This document shows, in pieces, positions 33,236-64,000 of a stretch of 64,000 nucleotides of DNA. Both the position numbers and the translations under genes were made by a program. The DNA comes from Xestospongia muta (Eukaryota; Porifera; Demospongiae; Haplosclerida; Petrosiidae). The notes below the pieces were generated by a model that searched no databases, had not been told where the DNA came from, and was given only the letters and a program-made list of their open reading frames with translations. Numbering within the stretch: position 1 is the stretch's first letter; the number at the start of each line of letters is the position of its first letter. The stretch lies in assembly GCA_963693285.1 (NCBI GenBank), contig OY848930.1, positions 3,534,001-3,598,000 on the forward strand, given 5' to 3'.

Positions 33236-35235
33236 TATCGCTTATTATTGAGTATAAATTGCCTGAAATAATTGAAAAAGCAAAAAATAATGACGCGACT
33301 CCGTACTAGCTTTCGTTGCTTAGAAACAACAGAAGTACTTCGAAAGTAGAGTAATTACTTGCAACAATAAAGTGACAACTACTACGTTTAGCTCAAGATT
33401 TTAGGGCATGCAGCAAATGACTTAAATAGAAGTGAGACTGACCTAAATTATTTTCAGGAGTAAATAAACACGGTTCCACAAATGGTGAAGTATACTTCTT
33501 GATTAAGTGGGACTCACTAGTATATCCACAAATCACTTTCGAATGCAAACTGTGACTTTTAGCCATTCTTATATACTGACTGACTGGAAGAAGCTCTAGT
33601 TTCACTGGACAATATTGTTATGGCTTAGGGGCGTGGCAATTTGTAATTACGTGTATTGCGCCACAATCCCATGCTGACATCCTCCATCCTTGAGAGCCCT
33701 CTCTATTGATGTATGGTTCTTTCTTTGTGTCTTAGAACCACCAAAGTCATTTATCACAATATTTTCAGGGTAAGATCAGCTATGTTACTGTAGGTTTGTA
33801 ACTGTGATGGGTGTCCTCAAATTTTTCACTTGAAACCTACTTTGTTGTAAAAGTAACAATTCGTTAATTCCTATTTTGGCGTGTTTACAATAAGCCAATG
33901 TATTAAGTATATGGCCTTCCCCTATAATCAAGTTATTAAATTAAAACTTGTTTTATCAGACTTGAAGATGACAAACATGACAAACTTGTAAAATAATCAA
34001 AAATATAGTTAAGTAAATAAATAAACGATGAACAGTTAATAACAGTCTTTAGGTTGCAACACATTAAAACACAGGTAAATTTTCAATAACATAATATTAA
34101 ACACATGTTAATTGAACTTTTTTAGTTTAATAACTAGTTATTTAATTAAACATTTAAGTGGAACCTGTGCGTAAACATTTTAGTCATACCGATGTATATA
34201 TATTGTTATATAAACAACCTCTTTACAATATTGTCATAAAAAATAACTGAGGCTATGAAAAGGTAGCTAAGCAAAGCCTATAATATTGAGATCTTGTGTT
34301 TGTTATTGGTCTTTAATTATATAGGTGGGTGGATAAATGTGTCTTCACAGTCAACTGCCTACCACACATAATATTTAAGGATCATTTTCATGATACAGTG
34401 AAGTAGTAACTGTTTATAGATAATGCCTACTACTGTAATATTGTGTACACGAGTGGGATAATCAGTCTATAGGATTACTAGTTAGTGTACACTTAAAGGG
34501 AGTGGCTACTATTAAGGGCATGTTATGTACAATATAATGGTTACCAGGTTGTCTTTATTGGAATGAAGTTATAACAGAAATAACACATGTTGTGGTTATG
34601 ATAGCCAAGGGTGTCTTTAAGGATATCCTATACAAAATGACTTTTTCTAATTTTGTAAATAACTAAGTGCTTACCTAACTATAACAGGTATATGTAGAGT
34701 CAATATTTATATACTGACCTTTATTGTAATCCTCCCATTTTCTAAGTTATGTCACGAAGTATTGTTGATATTTTTATAAGGATATTAAAGCAGATACTAT
34801 AGATTGTAATGGGTGTGGTATAAATATATGAAAATTATAACACGTTATGTGCTAATGTGCTAAATTGTTGTCAGAAGCAAATATTTACATTTGAATATCT
34901 AATCTATTCTATTTTTTAATTGGATGCCACACGAACTGTATCCCTTAAAAGTTTTTGTATATGCTCAGTAACAGGTGTATCCTCATTGAATTAGTAGCAG
35001 TCATGATGTGTGCATGATTTTGACTAGAAATTTTTGTATATGTGTGTGTGTGTGTGTGAACATATTGTTCACTTAATGTAAAGTTATTTTTGTGCACATG
35101 TACAAGACAATCCTGTTAATAATATGTTTAGTGTATGTGCATGCTAAAGATACTAGGAAACAATTGTGTCATTTTCGTGCTTTCTTTATCATCTTTGTCT
35201 GTTATATTTAGACTTATTCAAGTTATCATATAAGA
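33236..35235. other. Divergent intergenic region, SMOC-like gene to alanyl-tRNA synthetase
   Basis: About 2 kb between divergent starts at 33235 (minus) and 35236 (plus), so it contains both promoters. A minus-strand open frame at 33393-33605 has normal amino-acid composition and a GT donor-like site (TTAG then GTCAG) near 33441-33445; it could be an exon of an unrecognised or alternative transcript, but nothing supports a protein family. A short (GT)n run lies at 35039-35058. Otherwise nothing is seen. Confidence 0.4.

Positions 35236-64000
<28,765 letters not shown>

Overview
This is eukaryotic nuclear DNA from an AT-rich animal genome. Its coding exons are short, split by GT-AG introns (about 50 bp to several kb) and packed closely on both strands. 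The gene content (an ER-membrane MARCHF6/Doa10 ligase, the tri-snRNP protein SNRNP27, a SPARC/SMOC-like matricellular protein, cytosolic alanyl-tRNA synthetase, WDR25, lysosomal alpha-L-fucosidases) is metazoan. The mix of compact gene structure and AT-richness would fit an early-branching animal such as a sponge, but that placement is inference.

Layout. 1-5.0 kb is an alpha-L-fucosidase (GH29) cluster on the minus strand: the first exon of one copy at the left edge, a decayed copy, and a complete 9-exon copy. A WDR25-like WD40 gene lies on the plus strand between the first two and carries an in-frame TAG. 5.0-5.6 kb is a short inverted-repeat element. 5.66-21.2 kb is a complete 32-exon MARCHF6 gene on the plus strand (reconstructed CDS 3441 nt, 1146 aa). 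21.6-23.5 kb is SNRNP27 on the minus strand, 8 exons, convergent with MARCHF6. 23.5-30.1 kb shows no gene I can support. 30.1-31.0 kb is a single-exon RING/TRAF-zinc-finger ligase, and 31.4-33.2 kb is an 8-exon secreted SMOC-like protein, both on the minus strand. From 35.2 kb to the right edge is cytosolic alanyl-tRNA synthetase on the plus strand: 14 exons (633 codons) spread over 28.8 kb and cut off inside the editing domain.

The genes do not form a pathway; this looks like ordinary metazoan gene order. Several reconstructed CDSs close in frame (MARCHF6 3441 nt, fucosidase 1356 nt, SNRNP27 498 nt, SMOC-like 1167 nt), which supports the exon models. I found no bacterial-type system, CRISPR array, viral gene or intact transposase. 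The most unusual signals are structural. Long (CT)n tracts sit directly on the 3' splice sites of three alanyl-tRNA synthetase introns. A minisatellite in the same gene repeats the local splice-acceptor/exon boundary. An intronic minisatellite in MARCHF6 stays open in the host reading frame. MARCHF6 has a much enlarged cytosolic linker. The fucosidase copies show a sharp identity boundary suggesting gene conversion. A 200-N assembly gap is flanked by an exact 17-bp duplication.
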